A stretch of 64,000 bases of DNA, taken from contig JAZPZD010000002.1 in NCBI GenBank assembly GCA_045544515.1, positions 124,001 through 188,000 of the forward strand, read 5' to 3'. The stretch's first letter is position 1, and each line of letters opens with the position of its first letter. The notes under the pieces are model-generated. The model was not told the DNA's origin. It did no database searches and saw nothing but the letters and a program-made list of their open reading frames with translations. A program made the position numbers and the translations under genes. Origin of the DNA: RGIG8748 sp045544515 (GTDB lineage Bacteria > Bacillota > Clostridia > UMGS1810). Positions 8,878 to 16,782 of this stretch are shown here, one piece after another.

Positions 8878-9591
8878 ATGAAAATAGCCATATGCGATGA
8901 TAACATGAATCACATCAACATCATTGAAAATTATATTCATAGCCTAAGAAAAACATCCATAGAATGCGATGCCTACCAAAGCGGAGAAGAATTAATAAGA
9001 GTTTTTCGTGATGGTGAGGAACAGTATGATGTAATTTTTCTTGATATGGAAATGGAGCAGCTTAACGGGATTGAAACGGCAAATATCATTCGCGATATGG
9101 ATGAGCATGTAATAATTGTTTTCGTTACGAGCCATACAGAATACATGCGTGAAAGCTTTAAATGCTCCCCTTTCAGGTTTTTAGTTAAGCCTGTTGATGA
9201 TGAGGAATTTGAAACAGTGTTTTATGATATAAGCAAAAAGCTATCTAAACAGCGTAAAGTCTTTGCTTTTACAGAGAATAAGGCAAAGGTTAGACTGTAT
9301 TGCGATGATATAATTTATTGCGAAAGTCAAGATCACTGGATATGGATTCATACAAAAGATAAAGTATATAAAGTTTGCAAATCCTTAACAGAATTACATA
9401 GTCAACTTGATAAGGAAATGTTTTGTAGAGTACATAAATCTTTTATAATAAACTTTTTGTATATAAAGAGTATAAAAGACAACGATGCGGAACTGTATCA
9501 CTGCGACAGAACAATTTCAATTAGTCGCTCATACAAAAAGGAAGTGCTTAAAGAATATACAAATTTTCTTGAAAGGGATTTTAGAGTATGA
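8878..9591 (+). CDS. AgrA-like response regulator of the LytTR family, 237 aa
   Basis: The start is ATG 8878 with GAGGAGG at 8861-8867; the TTG at 8869 is too close to that site. Residues 1-120 are a receiver domain with the acidic pair D7/D8, phosphoacceptor D56 in VIFLDMEM, and Lys in FLVKPVDD. Residues 140-237 are a LytTR DNA-binding domain (RLYCDDIIYCESQDHW, then SLTELHSQL and FCRVHKSFIINFLYIKSI), as in AgrA and VirR. It overlaps the downstream kinase by an ATGA and is followed by agrB and agrD homologues. It therefore most likely responds to the cyclic peptide made here and activates this locus and the secreted proteins behind it. Confidence 0.88.
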   Translation: MKIAICDDNMNHINIIENYIHSLRKTSIECDAYQSGEELIRVFRDGEEQYDVIFLDMEMEQLNGIETANIIRDMDEHVIIVFVTSHTEYMRESFKCSPFRFLVKPVDDEEFETVFYDISKKLSKQRKVFAFTENKAKVRLYCDDIIYCESQDHWIWIHTKDKVYKVCKSLTELHSQLDKEMFCRVHKSFIINFLYIKSIKDNDAELYHCDRTISISRSYKKEVLKEYTNFLERDFRV

Positions 9592-10880
9592 CGATATTTA
9601 GTATTGCCGATCTACTAACAGGAGTTATAGAAGCACTCTTAATGCTTATGCTGTGTACAATATTTTGCACCAAAAGAGATAATTTACCAATTTGGATTTA
9701 TTGCGCAAGTGTTATGCTTGTATCAACTGTAATAAATATAAGCAATGTAGTATTCAATTTTGGAATGTTGAATGTTGTTGTAATGATATTAGCATTTTTT
9801 GCTCTTTCCTTTTTATTTAAAGGGAAGATAACAACGAGAGCAATAATATCGGTTTTACAGTATTTGATACTGATCATTACAGAAGTGATTATATTGTTTG
9901 TAATTACTATGATTTATAGTGCAACAACAGAGGAAGTAATTAATACTCCATCGTATCGATTACTTGGTATTGTTGTCTCGAAAATGTTTGCATTGTTAGT
10001 AATCAATGTTATCCGTGGTAAATACAAACGAAATAGATATCTAAGTACGCCATACTGGATATTATTTTTATTGATGTTATTAAGCTCAGTTGCAACAATG
10101 TTTTTAATTTGCAAATTGACATATGAATTTGATAGTGGATACATTTACGAACTATCTATGTTATGCTCTTTTGGATTGCTGTTTAGTACATTTTTTGCAC
10201 TATATTTATACGAGCATCTTACAAAACAAGCAGAAACTATTAGGAATCAAGAACAGTACGAACAACACTTGAGAATGCAGTTGAAACATTTGGATGACAT
10301 TTTAATTACGCAAAAGCAAGTAAAGAAGTTCAAGCATGATTATAATAACTTTCAGATAGGACTAGAAGCATATCTTGATAACAATGATATAGCTGGAGCG
10401 ACTAACTATTTGAAGAAATTGAAAGAAAAGACGATTGGTAGCAACAGTATTATCGAGACAGGTAATATAGCTCTTGATGCAATTTTAAGCACGAAAATTG
10501 CCATTGCCGAGAGCAGAGGAATTGTCGTAGGTACAAAAATTCAAATTCCCGAAGAAATTTCAATCGATCCAATTGATATGTGTATCATTTTTGGCAATGC
10601 ACTTGATAATGCTATTGAGGCTTGTGAAAGAGTTGAATCCGGAGACAGGACAATTACAATAACAATTATTTGTAAAGATGAAGCCGTGTTATGCAAGATT
10701 GTTAATACTGCACCAAAGCCAAGCAATTATATGTTTGATACCTCAAAACACGACAAACAAAATCATGGCTTCGGTTTGGAAAATATTAAAACGGCACTTG
10801 CAAAATACAATGCCAACCCAACTATTGAAAGGACCGACACGGAATTCACATTAAAATTTGTGATTTTCATAAAAGAATAG
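9588..10880 (+). CDS. AgrC-like sensor histidine kinase (GHKL), 430 aa
   Basis: ATG 9588 overlaps the TGA of the response regulator (ATGA), so translation is coupled. The first 210 residues hold about six hydrophobic membrane segments, as in AgrC peptide receptors. A coiled linker leads to the phosphoacceptor region KKFKHDYNNF and to a GHKL ATPase with an N-box (GNALDNAIEACE) and a G-box (HGFGLENIKTAL). The protein probably senses the thiolactone/lactone peptide from the AgrD at 11637 and phosphorylates the LytTR regulator. A terminator follows at 10893, so kinase and regulator form their own unit ahead of agrB-agrD. Confidence 0.88.
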   Translation: MTIFSIADLLTGVIEALLMLMLCTIFCTKRDNLPIWIYCASVMLVSTVINISNVVFNFGMLNVVVMILAFFALSFLFKGKITTRAIISVLQYLILIITEVIILFVITMIYSATTEEVINTPSYRLLGIVVSKMFALLVINVIRGKYKRNRYLSTPYWILFLLMLLSSVATMFLICKLTYEFDSGYIYELSMLCSFGLLFSTFFALYLYEHLTKQAETIRNQEQYEQHLRMQLKHLDDILITQKQVKKFKHDYNNFQIGLEAYLDNNDIAGATNYLKKLKEKTIGSNSIIETGNIALDAILSTKIAIAESRGIVVGTKIQIPEEISIDPIDMCIIFGNALDNAIEACERVESGDRTITITIICKDEAVLCKIVNTAPKPSNYMFDTSKHDKQNHGFGLENIKTALAKYNANPTIERTDTEFTLKFVIFIKE

Positions 10881-10892
10881 AAAAGCTAAAAA

Positions 10893-10925
10893 AGTCTGAA
10901 TGTACAAGTTCAGGCTTTTTTCTTG
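10893..10925 (+). terminator. Terminator after the kinase gene
   Basis: AGTCTGAA (10893-10900) pairs with TTCAGGCT (10909-10916) and is followed by a T-run (10915-10921). Confidence 0.7.
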
Positions 10926-11014
10926 CAAGTTTCGTTGATTAGATTGCATTTTACGAAGAACTGATTTTTTCATTAAATTCTATGTTATAATCCAACATAG
11001 AAAGTAGGTGTGAT

Positions 11015-11602
11015 ATGAAAAGTATATCTGGTACTATTGCAGGTGCGTTATGGAATCAAGGAATAATTCAGGAAGAAGATATAGATACATGCCGATATGG
11101 ATTAAATATCTTTATTTCTTCAGCAATCGAAATTATCAGCATTTTGCTTATAGCGGTATTCGTTGGCAACTTTTTTGAGACCTTTTTGCTCTTTTTGGCA
11201 TTTATACCATTAAGAATTTATGCAGGAGGATATCATGCTAATACAAAACTCAGATGCTATCTTATATCTCTTGGTGTATATTATATTTTTACAATGATAA
11301 TGAATATGCTTCTGCAGGATACATATTGGACAGTTAATTTGCTGACTACGCTATTTTCATTGACTATGGTTTTAATTTCGGCTCCTGTAATTCATAAGAA
11401 TAAATATATTAACAAAATTGAGTTAAAGTACTATAGAAAATTTAGTATTTGGATCTGCTCAATAGAAACTGTGATTATTTTGTTGTTAACAGTTATTTTT
11501 CCTAAAAGTCCGTATATTGTTTCATTAGCGATTGGACAGGCTGCTGTGACATTCTCTATGCTATCAGCACTTATCAAGGAGAAAATAACTGATAATAAAT
11601 AA
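11015..11602 (+). CDS. agrB: AgrB-like peptide-processing protease, 195 aa
   Basis: This is an integral-membrane cysteine endopeptidase that trims the C-terminal tail of AgrD and cyclises the autoinducer. The family signature is clear: RIYAGGYHANTKLRC, giving catalytic His74 and Cys81. Four to six hydrophobic segments flank it. Length is normal for the family. ATG 11015 follows AAGTAGGTG. Upstream, TATAAT at 10986-10991 is a good -10 but the -35 is poor, as expected for a promoter needing the LytTR regulator. The precursor peptide gene starts 34 bp downstream. Confidence 0.92.
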   Translation: MKSISGTIAGALWNQGIIQEEDIDTCRYGLNIFISSAIEIISILLIAVFVGNFFETFLLFLAFIPLRIYAGGYHANTKLRCYLISLGVYYIFTMIMNMLLQDTYWTVNLLTTLFSLTMVLISAPVIHKNKYINKIELKYYRKFSIWICSIETVIILLLTVIFPKSPYIVSLAIGQAAVTFSMLSALIKEKITDNK

Positions 11603-11636
11603 ACAAGACCTAAACAAAAGGAAGGAGGTGTGTGGA

Positions 11637-11807
11637 ATGAGAAAGTTTAGAGAAACAGCGAAAAAATTTGTGGTTAAGTATGGAGCAGCTATTGCATCAT
11701 GTGCATTTGCTTTCGTAGCTATTTCCGCAAATACTTCCTGTGCAATGCCGTTTTATGAACCGGAAGAACCAAAGAGTTTGGAGAAATACAAAAGATTTAA
11801 TAAGTAG
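11637..11807 (+). CDS. agrD: AgrD-like cyclic autoinducer peptide precursor, 56 aa
   Basis: ATG 11637 follows a strong GAAGGAGG site. The layout is that of AgrD. An amphipathic basic N-terminal helix (MRKFRETAKKFVVKYG) is followed by a hydrophobic Ala/Phe stretch. The core NTSCAMPFY holds Cys35, the expected thiolactone residue. The acidic proline-rich tail EPEEPKSLEKYKRF, the AgrB recognition region, ends the protein. The predicted autoinducer ring is Cys35 to Phe39 or Tyr40; the N-terminal cut cannot be read from sequence. Position directly after agrB supports the call. Confidence 0.88.
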   Translation: MRKFRETAKKFVVKYGAAIASCAFAFVAISANTSCAMPFYEPEEPKSLEKYKRFNK

Positions 11808-11927
11808 TATTTATTACTCGCAAATTTCATTGGGATAAAACACATTAGTACTCATTAGAGTCGGAAAGTAAAGAAAGACATAAACCAAAACGATGAAAAA
11901 TTACAAAATTTGAAGAAGGAGGATTTT

Positions 11928-13013
11928 ATGAAAAGAATTATAACAACGGTTTTAGCAATTATTATGGCAATGAATTTGAATGTATTTGCTATGGAAGATT
12001 TATCTATGTCAACAACTAAAATTAATGAATTAAGTGCAGAGTCTATAGAATTTCTCAAAGAACATAATGTGGATATGAGTATCTTTGAAAATGAAACGAG
12101 ACAAGCCAAAAATATCTATAACAACAAAGAAAGAGAAATATCATATAACAGAACAAATGATGAAATTGTCAAAAGTGTGATGGCAGAATCAGAAGCATAC
12201 AATTTTTCAGATGAACAAATTGAGCAATTGATTAACAGCTCTGTTAATGCAGATATAACATTTATAGTTCCCGATAGTAATGTTTTAAGCAGAGCTGCAG
12301 ATCCTGAATCAGTAAATCGTCCGGGAGATGGTGGTGTGGGCTATGAAGTTGAAACGATTTCCGGTTTTCATACAACCACAGCATTTGCAACTTTACCGGA
12401 TGTGTATACAGGGTCAGAAAACAATGGTCAAGATGTAGCCGGATATATGTTTTGGACAGTTAATGGTCAGATGGATATAGGTTTGTGTTATTCAAATGGT
12501 TATTACGGCGACAGATGGAGATTTTGTTGGTTGTATGCTGGAGGAACATTGCAGACACCATCTGCAGATGACGAACAATCTTATATATGGTTGCAAAGTG
12601 CTGATGAAATATACATTAGAGTAACTATAGTTGATAACAATTGGGTTTTGTTTGAAATGAATAACGCAGATAATTTCAACCAATCAAAATCATATTCCGT
12701 TTATACCGGCGGATTGGGAATTACCCGTACAAATGGTAAATGGAGAAGACAGATTACTCTTTGCACCAGTGATAAAGTGAATGGCACAGTTGTTTTTGAT
12801 GGTGGCGCATACCTTAGAGGTGCTGAATTTTCAGATTGCTATATCTATTCTGGAACAGAAACATCAGGTGTTACAACTCAAACAAAAGGAAGTTATGTAA
12901 ATACAACTTATTGTGGTAAATTTGGAGTAAATAATACATCAAAGGGATATGTTGATGTAGTAGATTATGATCCGTGGTACTATGAAAAAATAGATATACA
13001 ATTTCCACAATAA
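11928..13013 (+). CDS. Secreted protein of unknown function, possibly YrpD-like, 361 aa
   Basis: ATG 11928 has GAAGGAGG 6 nt upstream. A classical signal peptide (MKRIITTVLAIIMAMNLNVFA) is followed by a charged linker and, from about residue 125, a beta-rich domain full of Tyr, Trp and Gly (GYMFWTVNGQMDIGLCYSNGYYGDRWRFCW). This resembles the pattern of Bacillus YrpD-like exported proteins, but the resemblance is weak. Three or more Cys residues might form disulfides after export. It is the first gene after agrD, so quorum control is likely. Candidate roles include surface binding or competition. The function is unknown. Confidence 0.6.
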   Translation: MKRIITTVLAIIMAMNLNVFAMEDLSMSTTKINELSAESIEFLKEHNVDMSIFENETRQAKNIYNNKEREISYNRTNDEIVKSVMAESEAYNFSDEQIEQLINSSVNADITFIVPDSNVLSRAADPESVNRPGDGGVGYEVETISGFHTTTAFATLPDVYTGSENNGQDVAGYMFWTVNGQMDIGLCYSNGYYGDRWRFCWLYAGGTLQTPSADDEQSYIWLQSADEIYIRVTIVDNNWVLFEMNNADNFNQSKSYSVYTGGLGITRTNGKWRRQITLCTSDKVNGTVVFDGGAYLRGAEFSDCYIYSGTETSGVTTQTKGSYVNTTYCGKFGVNNTSKGYVDVVDYDPWYYEKIDIQFPQ

Positions 13014-13031
13014 GCCAATTTGTAAAGAAAG

Positions 13032-13961
13032 ATGGTGAGATTTTTGAAAAAATGTATGCTTCTTGTACTAAGTGCTTTCATTTGTTTATGCTTACCCATT
13101 TGTGCTTCTGCAGAAAGTAATAATGTAACCGTGTCTGTTCCGAGTTTTCCTGTTACGGTAAATGGTGTTGAATATAATAGTAATTATAGCGAATATCCGT
13201 TTTTGTTATATAATGATATTACCTATATGCCGATGACTTATGATTTTGCAACTTTCATGGGAATAAATATTACGTTTAATATGGGTGTAAACGAAAGATA
13301 CCATAAAGAAGAAATGATTCTTCATATTGGAAATGCTGAAAGGACAGCTACGGAATTAGGCCAATATTTAAAAAACACAAAGAACAAAGTTTCTAATATA
13401 GCGGTAATCCCTGATTATCACACCTATGTTTCTTTCGAGGATAATGAGTATGATAATAAATCCTTATATCCTGTCATTAATTACAAAGGCGTTACTTATC
13501 TTCCGTTAACATGGGACGTGATGCATACATTGTTAGATTGGGAGTATTCATTTGATCAAGCAAGTGGTCTTGTTATAAATAGCACCAAAGCGGTAAGACC
13601 TAACGGCATGAACAGAAAACTTTTTAATAGAATGGGAACAAGTACAAACGAGTACGTTTTAGGAGAAAATTGTTACCTAAGCTACGATATAGATGTTTAC
13701 TATAGTGGCAATATTCTATGGGTATCGAGTAATGAGACAAAAGAATATAATTTGCAGGAACGATTAAAAGGAAAAATTAATTATTTTAACCGCATGTATA
13801 AGAATGGAGCTTTAGTGAAAGCTGAAATACCACCAAAAATTAATGGACATATTCTTGAAATAATATGTGCAAGACATGATTTTGGAATAGAAAACCTACT
13901 ATTAAAAATTGATTTAAATTATGGATCTATTTTGGAAATCGAAAAATACGACAGCATTTAG
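13032..13961 (+). CDS. Secreted protein with copper-amine-oxidase-N-like stalk repeats, 309 aa
   Basis: A signal peptide (KKCMLLVLSAFICLCLPICASA) precedes two copies of a strand pattern typical of the stalk domain found N-terminal in Bacillota surface proteins: VTVNGVEYNS...FLLYNDITYMPMTYD and YPVINYKGVTYLPLTWDVMH. The C-terminal third (130 residues) is unassigned. ATG 13032 is used here, but TTG 13044, with GGTGAG just upstream, would give an equally good signal peptide. It lies 18 bp after the previous secreted protein and a terminator follows at 14007, so the two are probably cotranscribed behind agrBD. Confidence 0.6.
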   Translation: MVRFLKKCMLLVLSAFICLCLPICASAESNNVTVSVPSFPVTVNGVEYNSNYSEYPFLLYNDITYMPMTYDFATFMGINITFNMGVNERYHKEEMILHIGNAERTATELGQYLKNTKNKVSNIAVIPDYHTYVSFEDNEYDNKSLYPVINYKGVTYLPLTWDVMHTLLDWEYSFDQASGLVINSTKAVRPNGMNRKLFNRMGTSTNEYVLGENCYLSYDIDVYYSGNILWVSSNETKEYNLQERLKGKINYFNRMYKNGALVKAEIPPKINGHILEIICARHDFGIENLLLKIDLNYGSILEIEKYDSI

Positions 13962-14006
13962 CGAGATATAATACAAGCCTTTTGAATTGTAAATAGGTTA
14001 CGATAT

Positions 14007-14038
14007 GCACATATTCTCTGAATATGTGCTTGTTGTTT
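14007..14038 (+). terminator. Terminator after the Agr-linked secreted genes
   Basis: GCACATATTC (14007-14016) and GAATATGTGC (14020-14029) enclose a TCT loop, then TTGTTGTTT. Confidence 0.7.
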
Positions 14039-14153
14039 AATAATTAATAGATGCAGGAGTCATTTGTGGACGTGCATCTTTTGGCTTAATGCAAGGTGAA
14101 TGGAGCCAAAAAACTATATAAAAATGAATAATTATTATTGAGGAGCAAACAAG

Positions 14154-14315
14154 ATGTCTGAAAATACTATTATCTGGTCTGTATGGATTAGCGAGACAAA
14201 TAAAGTGATTTCAACAAAACAAATTCCAAACAGTAAAGAAATTCAGTTCAAAAGCAAAGAGCTAGGAATAGAAGCAGTAAATAAACTTATTTCTAAAGGA
14301 TTCAAGATTGGATAA
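14154..14315 (+). CDS. Small hypothetical protein, 53 aa
   Basis: ATG 14154 has GAGGAG at 14140-14145, 8 nt upstream. The product is a soluble, Lys-rich 53-mer (MSENTIIWSVWISETNKV at the start) with a predicted beta-hairpin then helix. I do not recognise it. It is the last gene before the candidate invertible segment and precedes that segment's promoter by 83 bp. Confidence 0.5.
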   Translation: MSENTIIWSVWISETNKVISTKQIPNSKEIQFKSKELGIEAVNKLISKGFKIG

Positions 14316-14397
14316 AGCCGTTTGGGAACGCACGTTTTTAGCTATTTAGTTAATGAAAATTTTGCCAAATCTTACTTGAGACTAACAAAATTTTATA

Positions 14398-14426
14398 TTG
14401 CTTCAAACAGAAAAACGTGGTAAAAT
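14398..14426 (+). promoter_or_regulatory. Promoter pointing into the candidate invertible segment
   Basis: TTGCTT (14398-14403) and TAAAAT (14421-14426) are 17 bp apart. The -35 and half of the -10 lie outside the left 73-bp repeat (from 14424), so the promoter would stay fixed if the segment inverted, and transcription would start within the repeat. Confidence 0.6.
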
Positions 14427-14496
14427 ATCAATAAAGGATAATAATAAATTATCCCTATAAAGAATTGTAGTTTCAAAATCTATCTTGTGTGGAGGA
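14424..14496 (+). repeat. Left 73-bp inverted repeat of the candidate invertible segment
   Basis: It is identical to the reverse complement of 16710-16782 over all 73 bases. It contains the 5' leader and ends with the Shine-Dalgarno GGAGGA of the gene starting at 14503. Inside, GGATAAT (14436-14442) and ATTATCC (14448-14454) form a 7-bp dyad with a 5-bp AATAA spacer, a possible recombinase core site. Confidence 0.9.
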
Positions 14497-14502
14497 AAAA
14501 TT

Positions 14503-15777
14503 GTGAATTACCCTATATATCCAGAAGACTTCAAAAATTTAAAAATAAAAAACAGGAAAAATAATTGTTTTTTAATAATGCGTTTTGGGAAAGAAACTGA
14601 CAATGTCTATAAGACTATAATTAAGGCTGCAAAAAAATGTGGAATAGAATGTGATAGATCAGATACACTAAAAAAATCAATTCCATTTTTTAATAAAATT
14701 GTATCATCTATAGTAAGTAGTCAGTATTTGATAGTTGACATTTCTGGATTAAATGCAAACGTATTTTATGAACTTGGTATTGCGCACACATTACGAGATG
14801 CAAATAATGTTTTAATATTGAAAGATAATAAAACTGAATGTCCTTCTGATATTAAACATATAACTTATTTTCAATACGATAAAGAGAACTTAAGCGAATT
14901 ATATAAGCATGTAGTTGATTTTCTGAAAAATAGCAATTATATGGATAATCTAATAGAACTTATAACTCTATTAGATATTATTCCCAATGGCATCAGCAGT
15001 TCTGAGGTTCGTGAATTTTTTGAGACTAAATTCGGTAACTTATATCCTTCTATATATGACATTCTCAGCAAAAATGTAAATTTGATACAGCCAGAAGAAA
15101 TAGATTTTATTTTATCTAGATTATTGTATTTTTACCTACATAGCGATAAAAATGGCACCCCTAATTTGCATGTTTTATGTATGAGAATTATACTACAAGT
15201 TGTTAGCCGTTTATCAAAAATTTACGAATCGAAGAGTTTTATTGATGAAGTATTTAGTATTGAAAGCATTGATAATATTAATGAAAATGCGATAATAGAG
15301 CTACGAACTGAATTATCAACTTTGTTATTGTATGAGAACACTAGCAATCAACTAGTATATAAATGGATAAAATGCTATTTTTCACAATCAAGTCCTGCAG
15401 CAATAGATATTTCTCGATATAAACTACAAATTTCTTTGATTGGTAATAATGGTAACAATATTGACAATTTTATATTTTCCATACTACGAGAGGGGAAAGA
15501 TGACACATTAACGGAACACATGATAAATATTTGTAAGGAAAAAAGGTTGTTATCATCTGTTCCTATGGCGTCAATTATTATAAACAATACTAAAAATCCA
15601 TATGTATTTAGAAGTGCAATGGACTTAATAACAGAATTAGGCACTTTTAGCGAGATTATGAATATGTTATCAATTGTTAACTCAAAGACAGAATTGATTT
15701 CAAATCATAATTTTATTAATATTCATATTGATAAAGCAAATAAACAGTTAGATAATATACGACCTACAGATTATTAA
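14503..15777 (+). CDS. Nucleoside-deoxyribosyltransferase/TIR-like fold protein with helical C-terminus, 424 aa
   Basis: The start is GTG 14503, 6 nt after GGAGGA in the repeat. Residues 20-130 match the deoxyribosyltransferase-like/TIR-like family: CFLIMRFGKETDNVY, then CDRSD, then YLIVDISGLNANVFYELGIAHTL with the candidate catalytic Glu90, then VLILKD. Members of this fold cleave N-glycosidic bonds of nucleosides or NAD, or bind nucleotides, and several are immune effectors. Residues 140-424 are helical and unassigned. The 3' end overlaps the convergent glycosyltransferase by 14 bp. Both genes sit inside perfect inverted repeats, so expression may alternate with the glycosyltransferase. The catalytic role is an inference. 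Confidence 0.65.
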   Translation: MNYPIYPEDFKNLKIKNRKNNCFLIMRFGKETDNVYKTIIKAAKKCGIECDRSDTLKKSIPFFNKIVSSIVSSQYLIVDISGLNANVFYELGIAHTLRDANNVLILKDNKTECPSDIKHITYFQYDKENLSELYKHVVDFLKNSNYMDNLIELITLLDIIPNGISSSEVREFFETKFGNLYPSIYDILSKNVNLIQPEEIDFILSRLLYFYLHSDKNGTPNLHVLCMRIILQVVSRLSKIYESKSFIDEVFSIESIDNINENAIIELRTELSTLLLYENTSNQLVYKWIKCYFSQSSPAAIDISRYKLQISLIGNNGNNIDNFIFSILREGKDDTLTEHMINICKEKRLLSSVPMASIIINNTKNPYVFRSAMDLITELGTFSEIMNMLSIVNSKTELISNHNFINIHIDKANKQLDNIRPTDY

Positions 15778-16702
15778 AATCAAAATAGTGAAGTAGTTTC
15801 TCGATTTCGAAGTTTTCAAGAATTTGTTTATAAAGAATAGAAAGAAGGTTCATAGATTTTGAAATATCATTACTATAGTCAATTGTCCTTTTAATAACCC
15901 CTTTTAAACTAGATTTGAATTTCAAATAGAATTCATCTTCGTATTCTATAAAAGTTCCTTTTTTTGTAAGATAATCATATAAAGACTTGTATGCCATAAC
16001 AAAATGAGTTACTGTTTCTTCTTCTATAGTGTGAATTATAGAAGAACTGTTTTGGCAATAATGATAAAAACAATTTGGTACAAATAAAACTGTTTCCGCT
16101 TGTGATAATACCTTAAATGTAAAGATATCATCTTCTTGATGCCTAACATGTTCATCAAAACTAATAAAATTATTCTTGAGCCACGCAGTATTATATATTT
16201 TATTGTTAACTATGGGTGTAATTTTGAATGAATCATGTATAGTATGTCCGTAAATTTTTAAGGCATATTGACCTGTTACCGAAAATTTTTGTGGGTAAAC
16301 ATATTTCTTTTCAATTATGTCTGTTTTCATATAATCATAGGAAAGACCATATATTATCACATTGCAATTTTGTATATTTTCTTTCATACATTCTGAATAT
16401 GTAAAAATGTCTATATAATCATCAGAATCTATAAATGTTATATATGGTGTATTTGTCATATTGATGCCTATATTACGACAATAACTTGGGCCATGGTTTT
16501 CAGTTAAAACAATGTATTTCATATTGTTTTGATTGGAAATCTTTTTTTTTATTATCTCTGCGGTTCCATCATTTGATGCATCATCTATAATAATGACACA
16601 AAAATCTTTATATGTTTGATTGATAAGGCAATCTAAACATCTAGTAATATAGCTTTTTGCATTATATGTGGGTATTATTACAGTAAGTTTATAATCAGTC
16701 AT
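15764..16702 (-). CDS. Family 2 glycosyltransferase, 312 aa
   Basis: ATG 16702 is 7 nt after GGAGGA (reverse of 16710-16715), which lies in the right repeat. The GT-A fold is clear: TVIIPTYN at 7-14, D40-D41 in IIIDDASNDGT, the metal-binding D92-S-D94-D95, and later RHQEDDIFTFKV with the acceptor-site ED. Such enzymes transfer sugars from nucleotide donors to polysaccharide or glycoprotein acceptors on the cytoplasmic face. No membrane segment is evident. It lies directly downstream of the tyrosine recombinase in the same direction and is convergent with the deoxyribosyltransferase-like gene. The sugar and acceptor are unknown. Confidence 0.85.
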   Translation of the reverse strand: MTDYKLTVIIPTYNAKSYITRCLDCLINQTYKDFCVIIIDDASNDGTAEIIKKKISNQNNMKYIVLTENHGPSYCRNIGINMTNTPYITFIDSDDYIDIFTYSECMKENIQNCNVIIYGLSYDYMKTDIIEKKYVYPQKFSVTGQYALKIYGHTIHDSFKITPIVNNKIYNTAWLKNNFISFDEHVRHQEDDIFTFKVLSQAETVLFVPNCFYHYCQNSSSIIHTIEEETVTHFVMAYKSLYDYLTKKGTFIEYEDEFYLKFKSSLKGVIKRTIDYSNDISKSMNLLSILYKQILENFEIEKLLHYFDFNNL

Positions 16703-16709
16703 ATCTGAA

Positions 16710-16782
16710 TCCTCCACACAAGATAGATTTTGAAACTACAATTCTTTATAGGGATAATTTATTATTATCCTTTATTGATATT
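16710..16782 (-). repeat. Right 73-bp inverted repeat of the candidate invertible segment
   Basis: This is the exact reverse complement of 14424-14496. It contains the last five codons and stop of the recombinase gene (16782-16765) and the Shine-Dalgarno of the glycosyltransferase. Recombination between the two copies would leave the recombinase reading frame intact. Confidence 0.9.

Noticed and set aside
10931..10939. Possible AgrA-type site TTCGTTGAT upstream of agrB
   Set aside because: Only one half-site is near consensus and no second copy lies at the expected distance.
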